Assembly (NCBI RefSeq): GCF_903819435.1
Contig: NZ_CAIJDP010000062.1
Coordinates: 248,001 to 312,000, forward strand
DNA from: Flavobacterium salmonis
Lineage (GTDB): Bacteria; Bacteroidota; Bacteroidia; Flavobacteriales; Flavobacteriaceae
Length of the DNA stretch: 64,000 nucleotides
Direction: 5' to 3'
In this document: piece after piece, positions 35,370-43,376 of the stretch
Numbering within the stretch: the first letter of the stretch is position 1
Layout of the letters: every line of letters starts with the position of its first letter
Translations under genes and position numbers: made by a program
The notes under the pieces: model-generated
What the model saw: only the letters and a program-made list of their open reading frames with translations
What the model was told of the DNA's origin: nothing
Databases searched by the model: none

Positions 35370-36346
35370 AGAACCATCAAATTACAGCCACGAATATCAG
35401 AATTATCAAAACGTCCCAATACCTCGAAAGAGTTGTTGGGATATTTTTTGCCTAAATCCTGCGTAGCGATAAAGGAACAAGAGTTGATATTGGCCAGATC
35501 AATAACATTGATTCCGCCTGTTTTTCCGTCTTTCACGTATGTTAGAGCATCTTCCGGATCGCGCATTAGAACATGCATCCACGAAGGGCATTCAAAAACG
35601 CCTTCGCCTAAAGAATAAGCCTGTGCTAAAAGTTCGGTCATACCATATTCTGAATGAATAGAAGAAACACCAAAACCTTTACAAAGCTGTTCGTGTAATT
35701 CTTCGCGAATCATTTCTTTACGTTTGCCTTTCATTCCACCCGTTTCCATAATAATGGTATTTTGAAGCTGAAATTGATGTTTTTCAATCAAATCTAATAA
35801 TGCATAAGTAACACCAATTAAAATTACATTTTGTCCGGATTCGTCTAAAGCAGTCAGTTTTTTAATTAAGTCATCGTGATTGTGTAAATAAAACCCGCTT
35901 TCAGACTGATTGGATAGTTTTATTAAGTCTTCAACCATATAAATTAACGAAGAGCCATCACGTTCAAGATAAGACGGTAAAAGGGCTAAAACAACGTAAT
36001 CTTCGATATTGCCGTAAAATTGAGAAAATCCGTTTCGGTAACTTTCTTCGTAAAGGTAAACATCGGTAACCAAATGTCGGCTTGTAATCATTCCGGTAGT
36101 TCCGCTGCTGGTAAAAGTTACTTCCGCAAGGTCTGAATTAGAAACAACTTCATGACTTTTAAAAAATTGGATTGGCAGAAATGGAATTTGTTCCAATGAT
36201 TTTACCTGCTGTGGATTTACTTTTAAAAAATCACAGAAATCACGATATACTTTATTATTCTCGTGCTGAAAACGAAACACTTTTAGTGCTATTTTTTCAA
36301 ATTGTTTCTGACTTGAAATGGTAAATATATCGTTGGCTGTAATCAA
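35366..36346 (-). CDS. LuxE/PaaK-like acyl-protein synthetase (acyl transferase)
   Basis: 326 residues. The start is TTG: no ATG lies near, and a perfect -7 element (minus-strand TACCTTTG, 36360-36367) sits ~14 nt upstream. The adenylate-forming motif TFTSSGTTGMITSRH is present, followed by GVTYALLDLIEKH, METGGMKGKRKEM and SEYGMTELLAQAYS, all typical of the LuxE family that activates an acyl group with ATP. It is shorter than full ANL enzymes. No lux genes are nearby; in Flavobacteria this type is found alone or with fatty-acid or cell-surface genes. Substrate unknown. Confidence 0.88.
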   Translation of the reverse strand: MITANDIFTISSQKQFEKIALKVFRFQHENNKVYRDFCDFLKVNPQQVKSLEQIPFLPIQFFKSHEVVSNSDLAEVTFTSSGTTGMITSRHLVTDVYLYEESYRNGFSQFYGNIEDYVVLALLPSYLERDGSSLIYMVEDLIKLSNQSESGFYLHNHDDLIKKLTALDESGQNVILIGVTYALLDLIEKHQFQLQNTIIMETGGMKGKRKEMIREELHEQLCKGFGVSSIHSEYGMTELLAQAYSLGEGVFECPSWMHVLMRDPEDALTYVKDGKTGGINVIDLANINSCSFIATQDLGKKYPNNSFEVLGRFDNSDIRGCNLMVL

Positions 36347-36438
36347 AACTTTTTTTGTGCAAAGGTATAAATAATTGTAGGATGTAAAAGCAATAAAAAA
36401 GCCCCAAATTATTGGAGCTTTATGTGAATTTTTATGTT

Positions 36439-36774
36439 TTACCGAACAATTAACTTTCGTGTCGCCGAATTGTTCTGTTCGCTTATTTTGATGATATAAA
36501 CTCCTGGAGTTAAATCCGGAATGTTTAATTCTTTTGTTGTCAAGTGTGCCTGAAAAACCTTTTTTCCTAATACATCAAAAATAATAATCTCTTTTTCTAA
36601 ATCATTTTTAGAAGTAATATATACTTTTCCGTTTGTAACAGGGTTAGGGTACAAGCTAAGTCCCTCTATGGAAACTGCATCACGAGTTTTTGGCGATTGC
36701 TTATCCTGAGCTGAGCTGCTAACAGTAAAGAAAAAAGCCAGTAAGAGAGTAATATAAAAGTAGTTTTTTGCCAT
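36439..36774 (-). CDS. Mini T9SS sorting-domain protein
   Basis: 111 residues from the ATG at MAKNYFYITLLLAFFF, which opens a signal peptide ending SSAQ. After a ~20-residue linker the rest is a type A T9SS C-terminal sorting domain: LSLYPNPVTNGKVYI, IIIFDVLGKKVF, LNIPDLTPGVYIIKI and the terminal RKLIVR. There is no cargo domain between signal peptide and sorting domain. It should cross the outer membrane through T9SS and be anchored or released. It is downstream of the beta-helix lipoprotein gene but separated from it by a terminator, so it is likely transcribed alone. Confidence 0.85.
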   Translation of the reverse strand: MAKNYFYITLLLAFFFTVSSSAQDKQSPKTRDAVSIEGLSLYPNPVTNGKVYITSKNDLEKEIIIFDVLGKKVFQAHLTTKELNIPDLTPGVYIIKISEQNNSATRKLIVR

Positions 36775-36831
36775 CGCTTTATTTTGGTTGAGTAAATATA
36801 CAAAAAAAGTTTTCAAATATTACGCCAAAAA

Positions 36832-36859
36832 AAAACATCCTAAATATTTAGGATGTTTT
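36832..36859 (-). terminator. Terminator after the beta-helix lipoprotein gene
   Basis: AAAACATCCTAAA pairs with TTTAGGATGTTTT in a near-perfect palindrome. Minus-strand T-run follows. Confidence 0.85.
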
Positions 36860-36881
36860 TAACAATTTATGTAAACTAAAA

Positions 36882-38132
36882 TTATTGCTTTGATGGATTG
36901 GGATTGCTCATTAGATTGCTCAATAAATTTACTCCGTCAACAGTAGCCCATGCACCAGAAGTTAAAGTAGCTCCTGTAGCTGTAGTACTAGTTGTCCAGT
37001 TTGATGCTGGAACAAAACTAGCTGCAGTTACTGTGAATGAAGCTGGAACTCCTGAAATAAAAGTAATAGGAGAGTTAGTAATTTTTACGTTGTTTAATTT
37101 GATTTTTCCTCCCGCAACTTGGTGGTCATAAGTTACTTTGTCTTGTATTTGAATTGCACCACCACTAATAGCCTTATTTTCACCTACAGCCGCTTGGCTA
37201 ATATAACCATCAATCACGATGTTGCTGTAATCACCATTTCCTTCTTTTTTAAATTGAATAGCATCCAGTTGAACTTCACCTTGTGATTCCGTAGTTGTAC
37301 CAGCAGCTCTTTTAAGAGTGATGTTAGTAACTTTTGGCCAGAACGCATTATCAACACTTTTAGATTCTACTTCTAAGCCGTAGTTAGCAACACCTGTTTG
37401 ATAAGCATACCAGTTTGTATTGTTTTGACCTCTCCATCCATCTTGCCAGTCAAAAGAGTCATCACTGTTTCCGTAAGATATTGAGTTAGTTAAGCTTACA
37501 GTTCCTCCGTAAAATTCAAAACCATCATCATTACCTTTGTAAGATACTAAGTGATCTAATGTTGTTCCTGATCCAACAGAGTAGAATGAGAATCCGTTAT
37601 TTTCTTTACTGTTAGAAGTGATTACTTGTCCGGCATATTCAACTCTTACATATTTCAATGAACCTCCGTTGTGTGCTTCATTTGAACCTCCGTATGTCAA
37701 TCCTAAACCATCTTCCGAAACAGCTGTTTGTGGAGCAGCAGCAGTTGCAGAGTTTACAATTGGAGCATCACCATACATAATAATTCCAGCCCAAGAACCT
37801 CCTATTTTTGATTTTTCAGTAAAAACGATTGGAGCGTCTGCGGTACCATTAGCAATTAGTTTTCCTCCCTTTAATATAATAAGACCATTTTGTCCAGTAG
37901 ATTTGTCGCAAGTAATTGTAGAACCAGCTTCGAAAGTAAGAGTTACACCTTCGCTAACTTTTATCATCCCTTTTAAGGTATAGTTACCATAAGCATAAGT
38001 TGTATTTGCTGTAATATTTGAAGATATTTCTCCGACTACTGGTTGTTTTATCGGTGTGCTGTTATCATTGTCACTTGAACATCCTGTAAAGATACTTCCT
38101 AAAACTGCTAAGCAGAATACTAATTTTTTCAT
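36882..38132 (-). CDS. Beta-helix surface lipoprotein of the phosphate-type locus
   Basis: 416 residues. A lipoprotein signal (IFTGCSSDNDN) leaves Cys followed by Ser/Asp/Asn, an acidic pattern like the Flavobacterial surface-export signal, so it is probably on the cell surface. The body is a right-handed parallel beta-helix: repeated strands such as GLIILKGGKLIANGT, SLTNSISYGNSDDSFDW and NVKITNSPITF. No carbohydrate-enzyme residues stand out. It lies downstream of a TonB receptor with its own promoter, which has three 11-bp repeats matching those before the receptor and the porin. It may be the receptor's surface partner in place of a SusD. Confidence 0.8.
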   Translation of the reverse strand: MKKLVFCLAVLGSIFTGCSSDNDNSTPIKQPVVGEISSNITANTTYAYGNYTLKGMIKVSEGVTLTFEAGSTITCDKSTGQNGLIILKGGKLIANGTADAPIVFTEKSKIGGSWAGIIMYGDAPIVNSATAAAPQTAVSEDGLGLTYGGSNEAHNGGSLKYVRVEYAGQVITSNSKENNGFSFYSVGSGTTLDHLVSYKGNDDGFEFYGGTVSLTNSISYGNSDDSFDWQDGWRGQNNTNWYAYQTGVANYGLEVESKSVDNAFWPKVTNITLKRAAGTTTESQGEVQLDAIQFKKEGNGDYSNIVIDGYISQAAVGENKAISGGAIQIQDKVTYDHQVAGGKIKLNNVKITNSPITFISGVPASFTVTAASFVPASNWTTSTTATGATLTSGAWATVDGVNLLSNLMSNPNPSKQ

Positions 38133-38167
38133 AAAGTGTGATTTTTTATTTGATTTTTAATCTTCAA

Positions 38168-38212
38168 CAAATTTAATATGAGTCTCTTTATGATCTATTT
38201 AAGAGAATGTTA
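38168..38212 (-). promoter_or_regulatory. PhoB-like operator and -7 element before the lipoprotein gene
   Basis: Read on the minus strand: TAACAT (38212-38207), TAAATA (38201-38196) and TAAAGA (38190-38185) start exactly 11 bp apart. A perfect -7 element TAAATTTG (38175-38168) begins 15 bp after the last repeat begins. No TTTG lies at the -33 position. Confidence 0.6.
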
Positions 38213-38265
38213 TCAAATTAACACTTGTTCTTTAAGTTTATGTTTTGTAATTGTTAAGTGTTTTT

Positions 38266-41082
38266 TTAAAAGGTATAAGATATATTCATAGAGAAACCAA
38301 CTCCTTTTTTGTATTCTCTTACTGTTAAATCTCTTTCAGTGATTTCAAGTCTGCTCTTTTCACCCATTTCTATTTTATAAGATGGGTTTAATATGTTGTC
38401 TACAGAAAGTTTAACATCAAATTTGTCTGAAATTTTGTTTTGCCAAATAAAATCAAGTTTACCAAATGGCATTTCATAATAATTATCTAATTTATTTGTT
38501 CCTACAGCATAGATTCGTTTACTATAGACATTGTACACCATAGTCATAGAACTTTTCCATTTTTCACTAAACTCAGTATCGTATTTAAGATCGGCATTTA
38601 CTATCCAAGGAGATGCTCCCTGTAGTTTTCTGGAAGGGTTCTCATCTGCTGCGATAGTTTCGGGATTGTTAACTCCGTTTTTAAAAGTCTTTTCAATAGT
38701 TACTTTTGAATCCATTAATGACGCATTAGCACCTAAAGAGAAATTAGATAATGATTTTGAAATTCTTTCGAATTGAAATAAAAACTCGAATTCAGCACCA
38801 TATAGTAAAGCTTTTTGAGAGTTACCGTATGTCATAATCTGTCCACCGCTTCCAGCTGAGTTTGTAAATAATCTTTCAATAGGGTTTTCTATTATTTTAC
38901 TGAAAATTGTGGCAGAAATTAATTCCTTATTGGTTGGGAATAATTCGTATTTCAAATCAAAGTTATAATTGTCACTATTGATTAATAAAGGATTACCTTG
39001 TTCTATGGTGCCGTCTGGATTCACAAACTCAAGAGGATAAGACTCCATAATTACAGGTCTTGTAATTGTTTTTGAGGCTGCAAATCGTAAGTTTGAATTC
39101 TCATTTAAAATATATTTTGTGTTTAAAGATGGCAAAAAATCTGTTTTATCATTAGTTATTGTTTGATAAGGATCTTCAAAACTTCCCGCTTCTTTGTATT
39201 TTGTATCTCTATGAGTCTGTTCAACTCTTGCACCTACATTTAATTCAATTTTTTCAGAAAATTTGAAGGCAAAGTCTAAGTATCCAGCGTTAATAAACTC
39301 CTCTAACATTGCTTTGTAAGTTGGGTTCGTTCCATCGCTGTAGGTGAAATTATTGTTTAAAATCTCATTTTTTAAAGTTGAATCAGGAGTATTAGTTGAG
39401 AAAGTAACACTATTTGAGTTTAGTCTTTGTGATACAAGAAATCTAAATTCCGATCCCATTTTATTCATGTAACCACTATATCCTGCTGTAAGTTTGTGTG
39501 ATTTGCTTAGATCTTCATTTCCAAATTTCCAATTATATTCCAGTAAGCCAGAAATGTGATTATCACCTTTAAAATTAAGATATTGTCTAACTATACTATT
39601 TCCAGAATAGCTTATCGAAGTTGTGTTATCGTCAACCTTAGTACCGCTGAAAGATTTTCTGTCAGGTAGTTCGTATTGTGTTGTAGAGTATGAAATACCT
39701 GATTTTATAGTGTGTCTTTCGTCCTCAGTTATTTTATAATTGCCAAACAATTGTGTGTTTAAAAAAGTAGACTCTTGTAATTGGTTCATTCTTATAAAAC
39801 CATTTGGTTGGTTTACATTAGAATTTGTGTAACCCAGCTGATCTTGTATTGAATTTTCGGTCGATTTTAGATAGGTGGTGTTTGATGTAAGAGAAAACCT
39901 TTTTGTTTTATAAGTTAAAGCGGCTAATACAGAAGAGTTTGTTATAAATTTATACTGTGTTGTAACTAAATCATTACTGTAGTTTCCTTGCCCTGGATTG
40001 AAAAATCTATCTGCACCACTTCTTATCTGAAATTTATTATCATAGTTAAGTGAAATCAAATATTGAAATACGTTTTGGTTTTTCCCTATATTGAATTTTT
40101 CAGAATGAGTAATTCCAAAACTTGTATTTAGAGGAGCTACATCGCTTTTGACGTCAAATCCTGAGCCAAATCCGTTTGCGGCCTGATCTGCAGTTAATGT
40201 TTGAAAACTAGGATTTTTGTTTATTGCAGATGGTAAATCTCTTTCATTGCCTGACAATCCGAAAAAATCAGATGTTGAAGTTGCGTCTCGGGAAATAAGG
40301 AATTTTTTTAGGTTATTATTGATCGTGTAACCAGCTCCAAAATTAATTTTAGTCTGGCTTTTTCCAGTAGCAGTTGTTACTATGTTAAAAGTAGCTCCGG
40401 CAAAATCACCGTATAAATTAGTATTGAAAGTTTTGTATGTTTCTAAAATACTTACAATATCAGTTGGAAAAATATCCAAAGGAATGATTTTTTTAAATGG
40501 ATTGTTTGATGGAACAGCCAAGTCATTTAGTAAAAGATTGTTGTAACGATCTTCCAAACCTCTTACAAATAAACCTCTTCCTTCTACTTTTGTAATCCCG
40601 GTAATTTTTGTTAAACCTTCTTCAACATCGCTAACTCCTTTTCTTGACATTTCCTGTGCACCGATACTTTGTTTAATAACGACAGCATTTTTTTGATCTA
40701 ATAAAAGAGCAGTTTCTTTTTCTCTGTTTCCTCCTGTTGATTTTACAACAACATCCTTAAGAGTATAGCCTCCGGCGGATAATACCTGGTTAACAGTCAT
40801 AGTTTCGTTTTCTTTAACAGTAACAGGTTTTTCTACAGATTCATATCCAATAAAACTAAAGATAATAGTATAGTTTCCCGGATTTACAGATAAGGAATAT
40901 TTTCCTTCAATGTCAGTGTTGGTACTAATGTTTGTTCCTTTAATTAAAATATTCGCAAAAGGAAGTGCTTCATTATTAGTTTCTTTGTCGGTTAATACTC
41001 CAGAAATTGTACCTTTGTTTTGTGCGACCGAAATGGCACAGATAAATAATGCAATTAATAGAAATTTTAAATTGAATTTCAT
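38266..41082 (-). CDS. TonB-dependent receptor with carboxypeptidase-like domain
   Basis: 938 residues. A signal peptide (ends ISVAQ) is followed by a CarboxypepD_reg-like domain (~20-105, GVLTDKETNNEALPFANI, DIEGKYSL). A plug domain follows (~125-235, IGAQEMSRKGVSDVEEGLTKITG, GRGLFVRGLEDRYNNLLLND). A 22-strand-type barrel ends at GFSMNISYTF. It is an energised outer-membrane importer. No SusD follows; instead the beta-helix lipoprotein gene lies 133 nt downstream with a separate but matching operator. The PhoB/PhoR-like genes are divergent. Phosphate or a phosphorylated compound is the inferred substrate. Confidence 0.92.
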   Translation of the reverse strand: MKFNLKFLLIALFICAISVAQNKGTISGVLTDKETNNEALPFANILIKGTNISTNTDIEGKYSLSVNPGNYTIIFSFIGYESVEKPVTVKENETMTVNQVLSAGGYTLKDVVVKSTGGNREKETALLLDQKNAVVIKQSIGAQEMSRKGVSDVEEGLTKITGITKVEGRGLFVRGLEDRYNNLLLNDLAVPSNNPFKKIIPLDIFPTDIVSILETYKTFNTNLYGDFAGATFNIVTTATGKSQTKINFGAGYTINNNLKKFLISRDATSTSDFFGLSGNERDLPSAINKNPSFQTLTADQAANGFGSGFDVKSDVAPLNTSFGITHSEKFNIGKNQNVFQYLISLNYDNKFQIRSGADRFFNPGQGNYSNDLVTTQYKFITNSSVLAALTYKTKRFSLTSNTTYLKSTENSIQDQLGYTNSNVNQPNGFIRMNQLQESTFLNTQLFGNYKITEDERHTIKSGISYSTTQYELPDRKSFSGTKVDDNTTSISYSGNSIVRQYLNFKGDNHISGLLEYNWKFGNEDLSKSHKLTAGYSGYMNKMGSEFRFLVSQRLNSNSVTFSTNTPDSTLKNEILNNNFTYSDGTNPTYKAMLEEFINAGYLDFAFKFSEKIELNVGARVEQTHRDTKYKEAGSFEDPYQTITNDKTDFLPSLNTKYILNENSNLRFAASKTITRPVIMESYPLEFVNPDGTIEQGNPLLINSDNYNFDLKYELFPTNKELISATIFSKIIENPIERLFTNSAGSGGQIMTYGNSQKALLYGAEFEFLFQFERISKSLSNFSLGANASLMDSKVTIEKTFKNGVNNPETIAADENPSRKLQGASPWIVNADLKYDTEFSEKWKSSMTMVYNVYSKRIYAVGTNKLDNYYEMPFGKLDFIWQNKISDKFDVKLSVDNILNPSYKIEMGEKSRLEITERDLTVREYKKGVGFSMNISYTF

Positions 41083-41111
41083 TTCAGTGTTGTGTTTGAT
41101 TTATTTTTGTG

Positions 41112-41155
41112 CAAAGAAATACACGCACTGTAAAGTTCATGTTAGGCACTTGTTA
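41112..41155 (-). promoter_or_regulatory. PhoB-like operator before the TonB receptor
   Basis: On the minus strand TAACAA (41155-41150), TAACAT (41144-41139) and TTACAG (41133-41128) start at 11-bp steps. The -7-like TTTCTTTG (41119-41112) begins 14 bp after the last repeat begins. The layout equals that at 38168 and 43282. Confidence 0.6.
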
Positions 41156-41315
41156 TGTTTTTGTGTCTTGTAGATTATCAAATTGTTACCAAATTAAATT
41201 ACCGTTAACACGACTTTTTAACCGTTGTTTTTATAGTATATTTACCATCGCAATTCAAAAACATCAAATATATAATACAGGAAATTTGATGTAAAAATTT
41301 CAACTTTTGCTATTT

Positions 41316-41999
41316 ATGAAAAAAACACAAACCAAGATTTTACTAGTCGACGATGAACCGGATATCCTTGAAATTGTAGGCTATAACCTTGCTCAGGAAG
41401 GCTACCAGATTGTAACGGCTTCGAATGGAAGAGAAGCAATCACAAAAGCTCAAAAAGAATTGCCGGATCTTATTATCATGGATGTCATGATGGCAGAAAT
41501 GGATGGTATGGAAGCGTGTGAGCATATTAGAAAAATCCCGGAATTAAATAACGTTATCATAACATTTTTAACAGCCAGAAGCGAAGACTATTCGCAGGTA
41601 GCTGGTTTTGATGCCGGTGCCGATGACTATATTACAAAACCAATTAAGCCAAAAGTACTGGTTAGTAAAGTAAAGGCTTTATTAAGAAGGCTGAAAGAAC
41701 AGGAAGTTGTTACGGATACCTTAAACGTAGGCGGAATAGAGATTAATCGTGAAGAATACAAAATCATTAAAGATAATATTGAAATTTCCCTTCCAAGAAA
41801 AGAATTCGAATTGTTTTATTTGTTAGCTTCAAAACCAGGGAAAGTATTTAAAAGAGACGAAATCCTGGATAAGGTTTGGGGAAATGAAGTAGTAGTTGGC
41901 GGAAGAACAATTGATGTACACATTAGAAAATTGCGTGAAAAAATTGGCGAAGACCTTTTTAAAACTATAAAAGGGGTTGGTTATAAATTTGAAGCGTAA
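41316..41999 (+). CDS. PhoB/OmpR-type response regulator
   Basis: 227 residues from the ATG giving MKKTQTKILLVDDEP; a TTG nine bases earlier is less likely. The receiver has the acidic pair VDDEP, phospho-acceptor Asp56 in LIIMDVMM, and Lys in YITKPIKPK. The C-terminal winged helix spans ~130-227 (LPRKEFELFYLLASKPGKVFKRDEIL, then GGRTIDVHIRKLREKIG). The PhoB-like reading rests on its kinase partner and the OprP-type porin downstream. It probably binds the 11-bp repeats before the porin, the TonB receptor and the lipoprotein. Confidence 0.93.
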   Translation: MKKTQTKILLVDDEPDILEIVGYNLAQEGYQIVTASNGREAITKAQKELPDLIIMDVMMAEMDGMEACEHIRKIPELNNVIITFLTARSEDYSQVAGFDAGADDYITKPIKPKVLVSKVKALLRRLKEQEVVTDTLNVGGIEINREEYKIIKDNIEISLPRKEFELFYLLASKPGKVFKRDEILDKVWGNEVVVGGRTIDVHIRKLREKIGEDLFKTIKGVGYKFEA

Positions 42000-42033
42000 A
42001 ATTCTTAACTCTTTATAAAAGAATAAAATTTAA

Positions 42034-42100
42034 AAACCATTTAGAAATTTGTTTCATTAAGTCAAAAAAAACTTGATGGGATTAATTTCTTAAATGGTTT
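42034..42100. other. Long intercistronic stem-loop between regulator and kinase
   Basis: Outer arms AAACCATTTAGAAATT and AATTTCTTAAATGGTTT pair with one mismatch or bulge. Inner arms CATTAAGT and ACTTGATG pair around an A-rich loop with one G-U. The whole 67-nt structure fills most of the gap before the kinase ATG. No U-tract follows, so it is more likely an mRNA processing or translation-control element than a terminator. Confidence 0.65.
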
Positions 42101-42128
42101 ATTGTTTAAAAAAAATATCGCTGTTTCA

Positions 42129-43208
42129 ATGAAAATTAATTTCAAAAAAACCTACAAATTCGCTATCAAATCAGCATTGTATATAAGTCTTTTCACAACT
42201 GGCTTTGTGTTGCTGCTGCTGAATATATTTTATAAAAATCAATTAAAATATCAGGTTGGGTTTGGAATAATTTTTATAATTTCTGTATATATCTTTTCTT
42301 TTTTAGTACTGCAATATCGTGTTGAACGATTTATTTACAGAAGAGTAAAAAAAATCTATGATGAGGTTTCACTGCTGCAATCGACTACACTTATCAATCA
42401 GCCGATAACTACCGATATGGAAACGCTTTCGCGGGAGGTGAAAAAATTTGCTACAGATAAAAAGCTCGAAATCGAAATGCTCGAAATCAGGGAGCAATAC
42501 CGAAGAGAGTTTTTAGGAAACGTTTCGCACGAACTTAAAACACCTTTATTTACGGTTCAGGGTTACGTTTCAACTCTATTGGATGGAGCAATGGATGATA
42601 AGACAATCCGGAAAAAATATCTAAAACGTGCTGAAAAAGGAGTAGAAAGATTGATCTACATAGTTGAAGATCTTGATATGATTACCAAACTGGAGTCTGG
42701 AGATCTGGATTTAAATATTACCGAATTCAATATTGTCGAATTGCTTCAGAATGTTTTTGATTTGTTGGAAATGAAAGCCGATAAAAAGAAAATCAAACTG
42801 GCTTTCGAAAGTAAGAATCTGCAATCCTTATTAGTAAAGGGAGATAAAGACAGAATCCAGCAGGTCTTAGAGAATTTAATTGTCAATTCTATTAAATATG
42901 GGAGAGAAGGTGGCTTGACTGAAGTTGGAGTCGTTAATCTGACCAAGAAAAAGGTGCTAATCCGTATTAGTGATAATGGAGAAGGGGTTGAAAAACAAAA
43001 CATTCCACGTCTCTTTGAACGTTTTTACAGAGTTGACAAAAGCGGTACACGATCTGAAGGAGGTTCCGGTTTAGGATTGGCTATTGTAAAACATATTATT
43101 GAAGCGCATAAGGAAAAAGTTTATGTAGAAAGTGAGTTCGGAATTGGATCTGAATTCTCTTTTACCCTCGAAAAAGCACAAAAACCTCAAAAACCTGAAG
43201 TTAAGTAA
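42129..43208 (+). CDS. PhoR-type sensor histidine kinase
   Basis: 359 residues from the ATG giving MKINFKKTYKFAIKS; a TTG 27 nt upstream is inside the hairpin's downstream edge. Two TM helices (~13-33, ~44-62) are joined by a very short periplasmic loop, so no large ligand domain exists, as in PhoR. A linker precedes the HisKA domain with FLGNVSHELKTPLF (His134). The ATPase domain carries VLENLIVNSIKYG (N-box), ISDNGEGVEKQNIPRLFERFYR (G1/F boxes) and GGSGLGLAIVKHI (G2). It is the partner of the preceding regulator. Confidence 0.94.
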   Translation: MKINFKKTYKFAIKSALYISLFTTGFVLLLLNIFYKNQLKYQVGFGIIFIISVYIFSFLVLQYRVERFIYRRVKKIYDEVSLLQSTTLINQPITTDMETLSREVKKFATDKKLEIEMLEIREQYRREFLGNVSHELKTPLFTVQGYVSTLLDGAMDDKTIRKKYLKRAEKGVERLIYIVEDLDMITKLESGDLDLNITEFNIVELLQNVFDLLEMKADKKKIKLAFESKNLQSLLVKGDKDRIQQVLENLIVNSIKYGREGGLTEVGVVNLTKKKVLIRISDNGEGVEKQNIPRLFERFYRVDKSGTRSEGGSGLGLAIVKHIIEAHKEKVYVESEFGIGSEFSFTLEKAQKPQKPEVK

Positions 43209-43281
43209 TTGTAAGTATCTGTTCTGTCAAACACTGTACAATAAGGGTTTTAACAATAAATAAACTTTCCGGGTTTGTTCG

Positions 43282-43348
43282 TAACATTAAATTTTTATTA
43301 TAATAACATCTGGTTAATGATTTCTTAACATAGGTGGTTACATCTTTG
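43282..43348 (+). promoter_or_regulatory. PhoB-like operator before the porin gene
   Basis: TAACAT at 43282, TAACAT at 43304, TAATGA at 43315 and TAACAT at 43326: offsets of 22, 11 and 11 bp. The -7-like CATCTTTG (43341-43348) begins 15 bp after the last repeat begins, and there is no TTTG at -33. This is the clearest of the three operators. Confidence 0.65.
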
Positions 43349-43376
43349 CATCTTGAAATTAAGGGCATTAGAAAAA

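Noticed and set aside
35366..36346. Part of a lux bioluminescence operon
   Set aside because: LuxE-like family only; there are no luxCDAB genes, and lone family members are common in Flavobacteria.
37618..37983. 121-codon plus-strand ORF opposite the beta-helix lipoprotein
   Set aside because: It is the antisense shadow of a Thr/Gly-rich coding frame; the product is a Pro/Ala-rich string without domain features.
41214..41236. Additional PhoB-type repeats just upstream of the phoB-like gene
   Set aside because: The two TAAC hexamers there are 13 bp apart, not 11, and no -7 element follows at 14-15 bp.
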